A stretch of DNA of 8,164 nt from Pirellulaceae bacterium (GCA_013002105.1 JABDKS010000433.1:1-8164), one strand, 5' to 3'; positions 1 through 7,324 are shown, counted from the stretch's first letter. The notes: generated from the sequence alone by a model not told the origin. A program made the numbers and translations.

Positions 1-46
1 GGCCAGGACCTGTCCTGGCACAGCTGCGCCAGGACAGGTCCTGGCC
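1..46. repeat. REP-like double palindrome at window edge
   Basis: Positions 1-19 and 28-46 are perfect 19-bp inverted repeats around an 8-nt centre that contains CAGCTG. Each arm is itself a palindrome: GCCAGGAC (2-9), two bases, GTCCTGGC (12-19), and likewise 28-35 and 38-45. The 8-mer therefore occurs four times in alternating orientation and could form one long hairpin or two short ones. The right half together with the following CCTACGA recurs near the other end of the window (7810-7833) with one base change. It lies 3' of the minus-strand peptidase gene, a usual place for REP elements. The element may extend beyond position 1. Confidence 0.85.
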
Positions 47-400
47 TACGAGAAAACTAAAATTGCTCTTGCGAAAGCATTTTTCGGAATGTCGCAGTCT
101 ACAGCGCGCGAGGAAATGGGATCCGAACGCTGTGGTTTCCCTGCCGATAGTCGCCCAATGGCTGATGAAAAGTGGCGCTGTCCAGCTCGCAGAAAAGCCA
201 TGTCGAACGCTAACACGAAACGCGTCCAACGTGTTGATCCGCGGCGGCAATTCCCCCGACCAGCGTGATAATTATTCAACGGTTGAAGTACCGGGGTTGA
301 CCAAAGAAATGAGGTCAGAATCCGATCGTGTGGAGCAGACATACTGAGGATCGAGCAAACTCTCGAAGAACCGCCCAGCATTTACCAGCTTGACGAAGAA
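47..400. other. Intergenic stretch with no convincing gene
   Basis: About 350 bases lie between the edge palindrome and the stop of the M24 peptidase gene. Three overlapping reading frames are open here: plus 63-347, plus 89-268 (59 residues, basic, two Cys), and minus 46-381. None has a recognisable domain, a clear ribosome binding site or a hydrophobic segment. The 89-268 frame has no stop back to the window start, so it could be the tail of something longer, but this is weak evidence. A 5-bp stem (351-355 with 362-366) is too weak to call as a terminator for the minus-strand gene. Confidence 0.6.
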
Positions 401-1531
401 CTAAGTCCAGGTCAGACCGTCTGGAAGTTGATTCAGGTTGCTGGGTTCGCCGCGGGTGACGACCAACATGTCTTCGATTCGGACTCCGCCGCAGGAGCGT
501 CCGTAGAGTCCGGGTTCGACTGTGAAAACTTCGCCTTCGAGTACTGCACCTCCACCGTGATCCAAAAGGATCGGTTCGTGCAGATCCAAGCCGATGCCGT
601 GACCGGTTCCGTGTTGGATTGAGGGTTCATCTGTGATCTCGCCACGCGAGACGGGGTAGCCGGCTTGGATCAAAACGTCTTCGCCCGCTTGATGAACGTC
701 CCCAGCCAGTGTGCCGGCGGTTAGCCGAGCGGTCGAAGCCGCTTTGGCTGCGAGGACCGCGGCGTGCATCTTTTTGACGATATCGTTTGGTTGGCCGTGT
801 ACGACCGTTCGTGTGCAATCACCCCAGTAACGACTTGATTCGTCACGCGGAAACAGATCTACCACGACGGGGACGCCAGTAACCAGTGGGCCGGTACCAC
901 TATGGTGACAATCGGCAACGTGCGGTGCGGTCGCGACGATCGCACCATGTCCCATGGTGAAACCGCGTTGAAGAAACCCGATTGCAGCCATCGACTTTAC
1001 CCGCTGGCTCGTCAGGGTATCGCCATCGTGTTGCAGCGTTCCGTCTGCTGCGGCAGAACTGTTCGCGATGGTTTCGCAAATTTGACGCATCACATCCTCG
1101 GTCACCGATTGTGCACGCGTCAGTTTTTCGATCTCTTCGTCGCTCTTGGAGCGGCGGTCCAATACACCCAGTTGGTCGTTGTACTTGACTGTAAGCCCTG
1201 CTTTTTGCAGGTGCCAAGCGAAGATGTACGGCAGCGATCGGTCGCCTTGGACATCGCGGACACCGGCGTCGATTAAAAACTGAGCGACCGCTTGCGCGGT
1301 TGCGGTTTCGCGGTCAGCGCTCAGACCGCCGGCGGGCGGGTGTTCGGCGGGACAGGTGACCAAGTCCGCAGAACTGTTGGCGCGGACGCGGTCCATTTCC
1401 AGGTCACGAACCAGGGCGATCTTTTTGTCTCGGATTTCGATCCACGCTCCCGGATCGCCCAGGGGAACTTGCAGGCGACGAAAAAGCGAAGCATTCGATT
1501 CGGCGATACCGGCCAGGACAGTTGCAGTCAT
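401..1531 (-). CDS. M24-family metallopeptidase, Xaa-Pro aminopeptidase-like
   Basis: This is a predicted cytoplasmic dinuclear-metal aminopeptidase of the pita-bread fold (family M24, like PepP/PepQ), which removes an N-terminal residue next to proline or cleaves Xaa-Pro dipeptides. From the ATG at 1531 the product has 376 residues. Residues 1 to about 135 resemble a degenerate creatinase-type N-terminal domain, and the rest is the catalytic domain. All five expected metal ligands are visible: D225 (VVVDLFPRD), D238 (WGDCTRT), H311 (GTGHGIG), E339 (FTVEPGLY) and E353 (VRIEDML); H318 is the usual second histidine. The Asp-Asp spacing of 13 is a variant of the common 11. The frame also opens at a TTG (1597), adding 22 residues that do not look like the fold; neither start has a Shine-Dalgarno, so I chose the ATG. 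Substrate specificity cannot be read from sequence, and a prolidase or another M24 hydrolase remains possible. Confidence 0.88.
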   Translation of the reverse strand: MTATVLAGIAESNASLFRRLQVPLGDPGAWIEIRDKKIALVRDLEMDRVRANSSADLVTCPAEHPPAGGLSADRETATAQAVAQFLIDAGVRDVQGDRSLPYIFAWHLQKAGLTVKYNDQLGVLDRRSKSDEEIEKLTRAQSVTEDVMRQICETIANSSAAADGTLQHDGDTLTSQRVKSMAAIGFLQRGFTMGHGAIVATAPHVADCHHSGTGPLVTGVPVVVDLFPRDESSRYWGDCTRTVVHGQPNDIVKKMHAAVLAAKAASTARLTAGTLAGDVHQAGEDVLIQAGYPVSRGEITDEPSIQHGTGHGIGLDLHEPILLDHGGGAVLEGEVFTVEPGLYGRSCGGVRIEDMLVVTRGEPSNLNQLPDGLTWT

Positions 1532-1651
1532 GAGAATCGTTGGGACGAACGAGGATTGATGGTAGTCAAAGTTGGTGTCGTGGCGTGTGACAATCAATGG
1601 GTGGAGATGCAGGGTTCACGACACTCAATTCACGACGTTAAAAAAACAGGA

Positions 1652-3163
1652 TTAAATTCCGGGAATGAATTTGGCAAACAGCATCGTGAAGCCCAACGCG
1701 CAAACGCCCATCGACGTGCTCATCGCCGGCAACGTCTTGAGTCCTTCGGCTTCGGTCATTCCGCTCATTCGTGTGATCACCCAAAATGCGCTGTCGGTCA
1801 TCCAGGAGACCGGTTTACTGCCTGCACCGATTGCCATGCACAGATAGACGGGATGAAACGGCAGACCCTCGGCGTGCGCAAATCCTTGTAAGACGCCTGC
1901 GGCCGTGATCATTGCGACCGTCGCGGAACCTTGCAAAGTGCGAATCGACGCGGTGACGGCGAATGCGAGTGGCAGTAGCATCAATCCGGGGACACCGTCG
2001 GCCATCTGACCCACCGCTGCAGCAATGCCAGCTTGACGCAACATCGCACCGAAGGCTCCGCCGGCAGCCGTGATCAAAATAATACTGCCGGCTGCGTTGA
2101 GCGAACGGCTGATCAAGGTTTTACGTTTCGCTTTGGAGCAGTAACGCATGAGTGTCATGGCGAAGACGACTCCAAATGCGATCGCGATGTTTTTGTCGCC
2201 CATCATTCGAAAGAACCGTGTCACGGTCGTCGATTCCACGGAATCGGATTTGACAAGGTACGCCAAAATGGAGCCGATGGTGATCAAGACGACAGGAACA
2301 ACGATCGGCAGTATGGATGCCACGAACGTGGGTCCGGTTGCATCAGCATCGACTTGATCAGCGCGGCTGACGTCTTTCGTCTCGAGTGTATCGGTTGGCG
2401 GCGGTGTTGTTTTTGCACCGGGGTCGAGTCGGTCGACATTGGTCGCATCGATGGGCTCGCCGTCATCATCAAATCGCAGTGGAACATCGACAAAATGGTT
2501 GATCACACGAGCGGCCATCAGAGCCAGCACACTACTGCATCCGCCAATCGAGAGACCGGCCAGCATCATCACGCCGATGTCGACTCCGATAATTTCGGCG
2601 ACTTGCAAAGGCCCCGGCGTTGGTGGCACCAACGAGTGCGCGATTGAGCCCCCGGCAAGGATTGCCATTAGAAAGAGTACATAGTTTTTGCCGACTCTCT
2701 GGCGAAGCGATCGCGCCAGCGGAACCATCAGATAAAAGACCGTATCGAAAAAGACGGGGATACCGATCACGAAAGAACTGACCGCCAACGCCTCAGGCGC
2801 GCGTTTTGGACCGGTCAATTTCAACATTCGGTCGACAATTGTCGCTGCCGCTCCGGATTCCAACAGGCATTGTCCAATGACACTCGCCAGCGCAATCAAA
2901 ATTCCGATCTTGCCAGCTGTTTCTCCAAACGCCATGGTCAGTCGTGTCGGCGCGCTCGAATCGACGAACTGGGCGGCTTCTACGGATGTCATCTTGCCGC
3001 TATCGACCTGGACGTGCGCATAGTCGGACAGTGCCGACGTGCTGGTCATTCCCGCCACTAGCAGTCCTGCTAATAGTAGGGTCAGGAAAGCGTGAAGGCG
3101 GAAGATCAGAATCGACACGAGGACGATCACGACGGACAGACCGACAATCCACCAGACGTCCAT
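1652..3163 (-). CDS. GntP-family permease (gluconate/organic acid:H+ symporter)
   Basis: This is an inner-membrane transporter of the GntP family, whose members import gluconate and related hydroxy acids with protons. The 503-residue product is strongly hydrophobic and starts directly with a membrane segment (about residues 5-40). Family-like motifs are visible: GIPVFFDTVF (about 134-143), a proline-rich loop LVPPTPGP (about 178-185), LQGSATVAMIT (about 409-419) and GSKPVSWMTDSAFW (about 449-462). The protein is longer than the typical ~440-450 residues because of a hydrophilic, acidic, proline-containing insert at about 228-278, and a polar loop at about 43-75. The ATG is preceded only by a weak GGTGG. 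It lies upstream of the M24 gene on the same strand, with 120 bases between stop and ATG and no hairpin followed by a U-tract, so co-transcription is possible. The substrate is not determinable: gluconate, glycerate, lactate or another small acid. Confidence 0.88.
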   Translation of the reverse strand: MDVWWIVGLSVVIVLVSILIFRLHAFLTLLLAGLLVAGMTSTSALSDYAHVQVDSGKMTSVEAAQFVDSSAPTRLTMAFGETAGKIGILIALASVIGQCLLESGAAATIVDRMLKLTGPKRAPEALAVSSFVIGIPVFFDTVFYLMVPLARSLRQRVGKNYVLFLMAILAGGSIAHSLVPPTPGPLQVAEIIGVDIGVMMLAGLSIGGCSSVLALMAARVINHFVDVPLRFDDDGEPIDATNVDRLDPGAKTTPPPTDTLETKDVSRADQVDADATGPTFVASILPIVVPVVLITIGSILAYLVKSDSVESTTVTRFFRMMGDKNIAIAFGVVFAMTLMRYCSKAKRKTLISRSLNAAGSIILITAAGGAFGAMLRQAGIAAAVGQMADGVPGLMLLPLAFAVTASIRTLQGSATVAMITAAGVLQGFAHAEGLPFHPVYLCMAIGAGSKPVSWMTDSAFWVITRMSGMTEAEGLKTLPAMSTSMGVCALGFTMLFAKFIPGI

Positions 3164-3209
3164 TAGCGGGCCACCAGAATATTTGTGAGGGTGCGTCGAG
3201 ATCTTATTG

Positions 3210-3231
3210 CCGACCTAGTCGTTGCGGTCGG
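3210..3231. other. Stem-loop, 6-bp stem, in sdh leader region
   Basis: CCGACC (3210-3215) pairs with GGTCGG (3226-3231) across a 10-nt loop. It is about 240 bases upstream of sdhC and about 50 bases upstream of the divergent permease start, so it could act on either transcript or be an operator. The stem is short and could be chance. Confidence 0.35.
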
Positions 3232-3272
3232 ACAGTCGTACATTACCAGAAGTTCGACAGCGGTGCGGGCTT

Positions 3273-3303
3273 GGCAGAAACGCGAAACTGACGAGTTTCT
3301 GCC
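3273..3303. other. Stem-loop, perfect 9-bp stem, in sdh leader region
   Basis: GGCAGAAAC (3273-3281) and GTTTCTGCC (3295-3303) are perfect inverted repeats across a 13-nt centre. This is the strongest palindrome in the divergent region. It could be a dyad operator or an RNA hairpin in the sdh leader. No poly-T follows, so an intrinsic terminator is unlikely. Confidence 0.45.
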
Positions 3304-3326
3304 GGTTCTCGCCGGTACGGGGAACC
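3304..3326. other. Short stem-loop abutting the previous hairpin
   Basis: GGTTC (3304-3308) pairs with GAACC (3322-3326). It starts immediately after the 9-bp stem and its loop contains a GCCGG that repeats the one at 3301-3305. A 5-bp stem is weak by itself; its position next to the larger hairpin is the reason to record it. Confidence 0.25.
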
Positions 3327-3473
3327 ATTTGATCCGTCGACTTGTCGCTCGGCAATAATCTGAGTGTACAGTTGCTTTGAGGACAGATGTTTTCAGTACA
3401 GGCGGTTTGAATCGTTGTCCGATAGTGGTCAGCTAGACAAATTACGAGCCCCCAACAGCAGCCAACCAATCGC

Positions 3474-4346
3474 GTGTCAGATTCCAACGCCGAGACTTCG
3501 TTTTTTCTTCGTCACGAGTTCGCGATTCGTCGTCTCCACTCGCTGACCGGCATAGTCCCGTTGGGTCTGTACATGGTGGTGCACCTGACGACCAACGCGA
3601 GCTTTTTGACTGGGACGCAGACGTTTCAGCGTGCCGTGTACTTGATCCACGCTCCCGGTCCATTGTTGCCGGTGATCGAATGGGCGTTTATTTTCGCCCC
3701 GTTGTTGTTTCACGCGATATTGGGAGTTTGGATTGCTAAAACGGGTCAAAATAATACGGATCGGTATCGTCTGACGAGCAACCGGCGGTATTGGCTCCAA
3801 CGGGTCACCGGGATGATCGCGTTGGTGTTTTTGTTCTTCCATATTTTGCATTTGCACGGCTGGTTTCATGCCGATTTTTGGTTGCACACGGTCCAAGCGA
3901 TGGGATTTGGCAGTTTTCGCCCATACAACGCTGGAAGTACGCTGGCGGCCGCGATGAACGGCTGGATTTGGCCGGCGTTTTACTTGGTTGGCGTACTCAG
4001 TTGCGTTTATCACTTGGCCAACGGACTCTGGACGTCGGGGATCACGTGGGGATTGTGGATTTCTCCCGCAGGCCAGGCGCGTGCCAGCAAAGTTTGTGTG
4101 GCATTTGGCGTCGTGCTTGCGGTTATAGGTACGACGGCTTGGTACGCCGCGGTTGCACCAAGTGCAGACGACGTCGCCGAGATGCGTCAAATCGAAGACC
4201 GGATGTATGACGCTGCGTTAGAAGCGGGATTGGTCCCGGACATGCCTGAGAAACGATCAGCCGCTGAGACTCATTCCGTTGGTGAGTCGCTCCACGCGGC
4301 CGATTTGGACGGGCCGAAACGCGACAAAGTATCAACGAAGCGTTAG
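3474..4346 (+). CDS. sdhC: Succinate dehydrogenase cytochrome b558-family subunit
   Basis: This is the membrane anchor of complex II, which carries two b-type hemes and passes electrons from the iron-sulfur subunit to quinone. The 290-residue product has five hydrophobic segments, at about 27-45, 67-88, 111-128, 158-180 and 205-232. The opening RHEFAIRRLHSLTGIVPLGLY is typical of the b558 family. Histidines H22, H80, H123 and H180 sit in segments 1 to 4 in the pattern of the four heme ligands of the Bacillus subtilis protein (ligand roles inferred by position). A hydrophilic tail of about 55 residues after the last helix, and a long loop between segments 3 and 4, make it clearly longer than the ~200-residue Bacillus subunit. 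The start is GTG; no ATG, GTG or TTG start lies upstream before the in-frame stop at 3423, and there is no Shine-Dalgarno. It is the first gene of sdhCAB, 69 bases before sdhA. Confidence 0.95.
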   Translation: MSDSNAETSFFLRHEFAIRRLHSLTGIVPLGLYMVVHLTTNASFLTGTQTFQRAVYLIHAPGPLLPVIEWAFIFAPLLFHAILGVWIAKTGQNNTDRYRLTSNRRYWLQRVTGMIALVFLFFHILHLHGWFHADFWLHTVQAMGFGSFRPYNAGSTLAAAMNGWIWPAFYLVGVLSCVYHLANGLWTSGITWGLWISPAGQARASKVCVAFGVVLAVIGTTAWYAAVAPSADDVAEMRQIEDRMYDAALEAGLVPDMPEKRSAAETHSVGESLHAADLDGPKRDKVSTKR

Positions 4347-4415
4347 TCGGTGTAATTGGCACGGCGAGTCATGTTGTTTTTATTGAATCAGAAGAGTTAA
4401 CAAGCGGTTTTAATT

Positions 4416-6389
4416 ATGTCAGAGCATCGTGTTATCGTTGTCGGTGGCGGACTTGCCGGTCTCGCATCCACTATGAAACTGACCGAGCTGGGTGTCAAAG
4501 TCGACTTGTTCAGCCTGACGCCGGTCAAGCGGTCGCACAGCGTTTGCGCACAGGGCGGCATCAATAGCTGTAACGATCAGACAAGGCAGCTGGGCGATGA
4601 TGAGTGGAAGCACTTGGATGACACCGTTTATGGGGGAGATTTTCTGAATCATCAGCCTCCGGTCAAGGAAATGGCGTACTGGGCACCCAAGGTCATCGAT
4701 TTGATGGATCGTTTGGGCGTCCCATTCAATCGGACCGGCGAGGGGTTCTTGGATCGTCGCCGATTCGGCGGGACTTTGTACAAACGCACGGCGTTTGCCG
4801 GAGCGACGACGGGGCAACAACTGCTTTACGCTTTAGACGAACAGGTTCGACGACGCGAATCCGAAGGGATGGTACGCAAGTTCGAGTTTTGGGATTTCTT
4901 GGGGCCGATCCAAGATGACACGGGTCGCTGCCGTGGTATCGTCGCACAAGACATGGTCTCGATGGAAATTCACAGCTTTGCTGCTGATGCGGTGGTGGTC
5001 GGAACAGGAGGCTGCGGTTTGGTTTATGGCCGTAGCACGATGAGTGTGTTCTGTACCGGCAGTGCGGCGAGTCGTTGTTTCCAGGCGGGGGCACGGTACG
5101 CCAATGGCGAGTTTATTCAGGTTCACCCCACGGCGATTCCGGGCAGCGACAAACTTCGTTTGATGAGCGAGTCGGCGCGCGGCGAAGGTGGTCGCGTTTG
5201 GGTGCCGCGTAAGCCGCAGGACGTTCGTGCGGCCAACGCGATTCCCCCGGCGGATCGTTACTACTTTTTAGAAGAACGCTATCCGGAATATGGCAACTTG
5301 GTGCCGCGCGACATCGCCACACGCGAGATTTTTGATATTTGCGTCAATGACGGTTTGAGTATCGACAAAGATCGCATGAGCGTCTATCTGGATCTGACCC
5401 ACATCCCCAAGGCCGAATTAGACCGCAAGTTGGGCGGCATTTTGGAGATCTACGAGAAGTTTCAGGGTGTCGACCCGCGTGTCGAACCGATGCGAATCTT
5501 TCCCGCCGTGCACTACAGCATGGGTGGATTGTGGGCCGACTATGTTAAAAGCTCCGATGGCGGAATGGCGGTCGGCGCGCCACAGAATCACATGACCAAT
5601 ATCGAAGGCCTGTATGCGATTGGCGAGTGTGACTATCACTATCATGGTGCAAACCGTCTGGGTGCCAATTCGCTGTTGTCGTGCATCTTTACGGGTTTGT
5701 TCACCGGACCGTCGATTCTGTCGTACATCTCCAATCAAAGTTCTGGTTCGGCCGACGTGGCGGAATCGTTGAAATCCAGTGCGGTGCAGCAGCAACAAGA
5801 ACGGCACGATCAATTGTTAACGGGCAATCCCGGTAGCGACGAGAATCCGTATTTAATTCACCAACAACTCGGTGATGTGATGACACGAGTTGCGACGGTG
5901 GTGCGTCGCAACGATCAGTTGAGCAGCGCTATCGAGACCGTGAATGATTTGCACGAGCGATCGATGAAAGTCAGTTTGGCTGATACCGGTAGTTGGTCCA
6001 ACCAGAATGTGATCTTCGCAAAATCGGTGCAGGACATGTTCCCGATCGCCAAGTGCATCCTGAAAGGTGCCTTGCAGCGAGACGAGTGTCGCGGTGCCCA
6101 CTTCAAACCAGATTTCCAGAAAACTTCGCTGACCGCGACCGATCCCGTCGAGCGGCGGAAGCAAGCGGAGTCATGGCTTGATGAGTTTGACACGAACAAC
6201 GACAAGTATTTGAAAAGCACTATTGCCGATTGGAATCACGACTCACAGACGCCTGATTTAAGCTACGAAGATGTCGACACGAGCTTGATTCCGCCACGTC
6301 CGCGATTGTATGGCCTGGTCGGTGCAGAAGCGATCGAACAGGTTTTCAAGGAACGGTCCGACAGAAAACAAGCGACCGTCACGCGTTAA
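4416..6389 (+). CDS. sdhA: Succinate dehydrogenase flavoprotein subunit
   Basis: This is the catalytic subunit of complex II and oxidises succinate to fumarate with covalently bound FAD. The 657-residue product begins with the dinucleotide-binding VVGGGLAGLAS (residues 8-18). H41 in RSHSVCAQGG is the expected covalent FAD attachment. Substrate-site residues are all present: H237 (VHPTAIPG), R255 region (SESARGEGG), R298 (PRDIATRE, proposed proton shuttle), H366 (HYSMGG) and R414 (HGANRLGANS). Sequence features such as GNLVPRDIATREIFD and EIYEKF match Bacillus-type SdhA rather than the enterobacterial form. It is longer than the Bacillus protein (~586), with a mid-protein polar insertion and a C-terminal extension ending in a K/R-rich tail. 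It is flanked by sdhC and sdhB with gaps of 69 and 81 bases, so an operon is likely. The ATG has no Shine-Dalgarno but is supported by the immediate Rossmann motif. A fumarate reductase working in reverse is the only realistic alternative. Confidence 0.97.
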   Translation: MSEHRVIVVGGGLAGLASTMKLTELGVKVDLFSLTPVKRSHSVCAQGGINSCNDQTRQLGDDEWKHLDDTVYGGDFLNHQPPVKEMAYWAPKVIDLMDRLGVPFNRTGEGFLDRRRFGGTLYKRTAFAGATTGQQLLYALDEQVRRRESEGMVRKFEFWDFLGPIQDDTGRCRGIVAQDMVSMEIHSFAADAVVVGTGGCGLVYGRSTMSVFCTGSAASRCFQAGARYANGEFIQVHPTAIPGSDKLRLMSESARGEGGRVWVPRKPQDVRAANAIPPADRYYFLEERYPEYGNLVPRDIATREIFDICVNDGLSIDKDRMSVYLDLTHIPKAELDRKLGGILEIYEKFQGVDPRVEPMRIFPAVHYSMGGLWADYVKSSDGGMAVGAPQNHMTNIEGLYAIGECDYHYHGANRLGANSLLSCIFTGLFTGPSILSYISNQSSGSADVAESLKSSAVQQQQERHDQLLTGNPGSDENPYLIHQQLGDVMTRVATVVRRNDQLSSAIETVNDLHERSMKVSLADTGSWSNQNVIFAKSVQDMFPIAKCILKGALQRDECRGAHFKPDFQKTSLTATDPVERRKQAESWLDEFDTNNDKYLKSTIADWNHDSQTPDLSYEDVDTSLIPPRPRLYGLVGAEAIEQVFKERSDRKQATVTR

Positions 6390-6459
6390 TGCTGGCCACC
6401 ATTTGTTGGCAGATACCGAACCGTTTACTGATTCATTCGTCAATTTTTCACCAGAGTTT

Positions 6460-6463
6460 AGGA
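6460..6463 (+). promoter_or_regulatory. Shine-Dalgarno of sdhB
   Basis: AGGA lies seven bases before the sdhB ATG, a canonical distance, and a second AAGG directly touches the start codon. It is the only clear ribosome binding site among the complete genes here. It fixes the start at 6471 in preference to any internal ATG. Confidence 0.6.
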
Positions 6464-6470
6464 TCGAAGG

Positions 6471-7322
6471 ATGATTGCCCTCGAACCCAGTCAGAACCGT
6501 CCCGAGTGGATACACGTCCGTGTTCGTCGACAAGATGGACCCGGTCAAACTCCGTATTGGGAATTGCACAAGATCAAGTACGAGCCTGAATTAAATGTGA
6601 TCAGTGTTCTGCAGCGAATCGCGGCTCAGGCGACCAACAGCGACGGTAAACGCGTTGCGCCGGTTTCCTGGGATTGTGGCTGCCTGGAGGAGGTTTGCGG
6701 GTCATGTACGATGCAGATCAATGGGCGGGTGCGGCAAAGTTGCAGTGCGCTGGTCGATCGGCTGCTGGAAGAAAATGACGAAGAGATTGTGTTGGAACCG
6801 ATGAGCAAGTTTCCGGTGGTGCGGGACTTGATCGTTGATCGCCAGCGACTGTTCCGAGGGCTCGAACGCGTCAAAGCGTGGGTTCCGGTGGACAGTTACT
6901 ACAACATGGGACCCGGCGCAAAACAACTTCGCGCAGTCCAAGAACAAAACTATCCGCTCAGCCAGTGCATGAGCTGTGGGTGCTGTTTGGAAGCTTGTCC
7001 GCAGTATCAAAAAGTCGAGCTGGAACGCAAAACGGGTGAGACGGACGAAGCGTTCGAAGCACGCAAAGCGAAAGCGTTTGACCAATCCTTTGTGGGACCA
7101 CATGCGATTTCGCAAGCGATGCTGTTTAACAATCACCCCACCGGTAAGGCGTTGCAGGGCGAACGATTGGAAGCATTGACCGGACCGGGTGGAATCCAAG
7201 CCTGTGGCAATGCGCAGAACTGTGTTGCGGTGTGTCCCAAAGAGATCCCGCTGACAACTTCGATCGGTCGTGCGGGTCGTGCAACGACGTTGCACAAGAT
7301 CAAGAAGTGGTTTGATAAATAG
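6471..7322 (+). CDS. sdhB: Succinate dehydrogenase iron-sulfur subunit
   Basis: This is the electron-transfer subunit of complex II and links the FAD of SdhA to the hemes and quinone site of SdhC. The 283-residue product has an N-terminal plant-ferredoxin-type domain with [2Fe-2S] ligands C71, C76, C79 and C91 (CGCLEEVCGSC followed by RVRQSC). Its C-terminal alpha-helical ferredoxin domain has CMSCGCCLEACP and CGNAQNCVAVCP. By family pattern the [4Fe-4S] ligands are C166, C169, C172 and C255, and the [3Fe-4S] ligands are C176, C245 and C251. C69 and C171 are extra cysteines next to the ligands. The segment WDCGCLEEVCGSC closely resembles the Bacillus-type subunit. It is the last gene of the cluster; downstream comes a possible hairpin and then the repeat cluster. 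Confidence 0.97.
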   Translation: MIALEPSQNRPEWIHVRVRRQDGPGQTPYWELHKIKYEPELNVISVLQRIAAQATNSDGKRVAPVSWDCGCLEEVCGSCTMQINGRVRQSCSALVDRLLEENDEEIVLEPMSKFPVVRDLIVDRQRLFRGLERVKAWVPVDSYYNMGPGAKQLRAVQEQNYPLSQCMSCGCCLEACPQYQKVELERKTGETDEAFEARKAKAFDQSFVGPHAISQAMLFNNHPTGKALQGERLEALTGPGGIQACGNAQNCVAVCPKEIPLTTSIGRAGRATTLHKIKKWFDK

Positions 7323-7324
7323 TC

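Larger units (their letters stand above)
3164..3473. promoter_or_regulatory. Divergent intergenic/leader region between gntP-like and sdhC
   Basis: This 310-base gap lies between two divergent genes and must hold the promoters of both. I see no gene in it and no convincing -35/-10 pair. Its plus-strand half contains three closely spaced inverted repeats (3210-3231, 3273-3303, 3304-3326), listed separately. None is followed by a T-tract, and no plus-strand gene inside the window ends here, so terminators are not an obvious explanation. The stretch 3423-3473 is open in the sdhC frame but has no ATG, GTG or TTG start before the GTG at 3474. Confidence 0.5.

Noticed and set aside
46..381. Minus-strand 111-residue frame downstream of the M24 gene
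   Set aside because: It has no recognisable motif, its C-terminal end touches the palindrome, and competing open frames cover the same bases.
1511..1525. REP fragment GCCAGGACA inside the M24 gene
   Set aside because: Only about ten bases match, without the second arm, inside coding sequence; likely chance.
1616..1655. Terminator after the permease gene (T-run on the minus strand)
   Set aside because: The T-run follows the stop but no hairpin precedes it; the nearby TTCACGAC pair is a direct repeat, not an inverted one.
1292..1891. Plus-strand 199-residue frame spanning the M24 5' end and permease 3' end
   Set aside because: It is antisense to two well-supported genes and crosses their boundary, with no recognisable domain.
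2033..2647. Plus-strand 204-residue frame opposite the permease
   Set aside because: It is a His/Asp/Arg-rich shadow of a clear membrane protein on the other strand.
3477..4190. Minus-strand 237-residue frame opposite sdhC
   Set aside because: The plus-strand frame is an unambiguous SdhC; the antisense translation is a low-complexity, Arg/Gln-rich shadow.
6389..6589. Small ORF whose ATG overlaps the sdhA stop
   Set aside because: It overlaps the start of sdhB out of frame, has no ribosome binding site and shows no motif.
6702..7295. Minus-strand 197-residue frame opposite sdhB
   Set aside because: SdhB with complete iron-sulfur ligands occupies the plus strand; the antisense frame has no family features.
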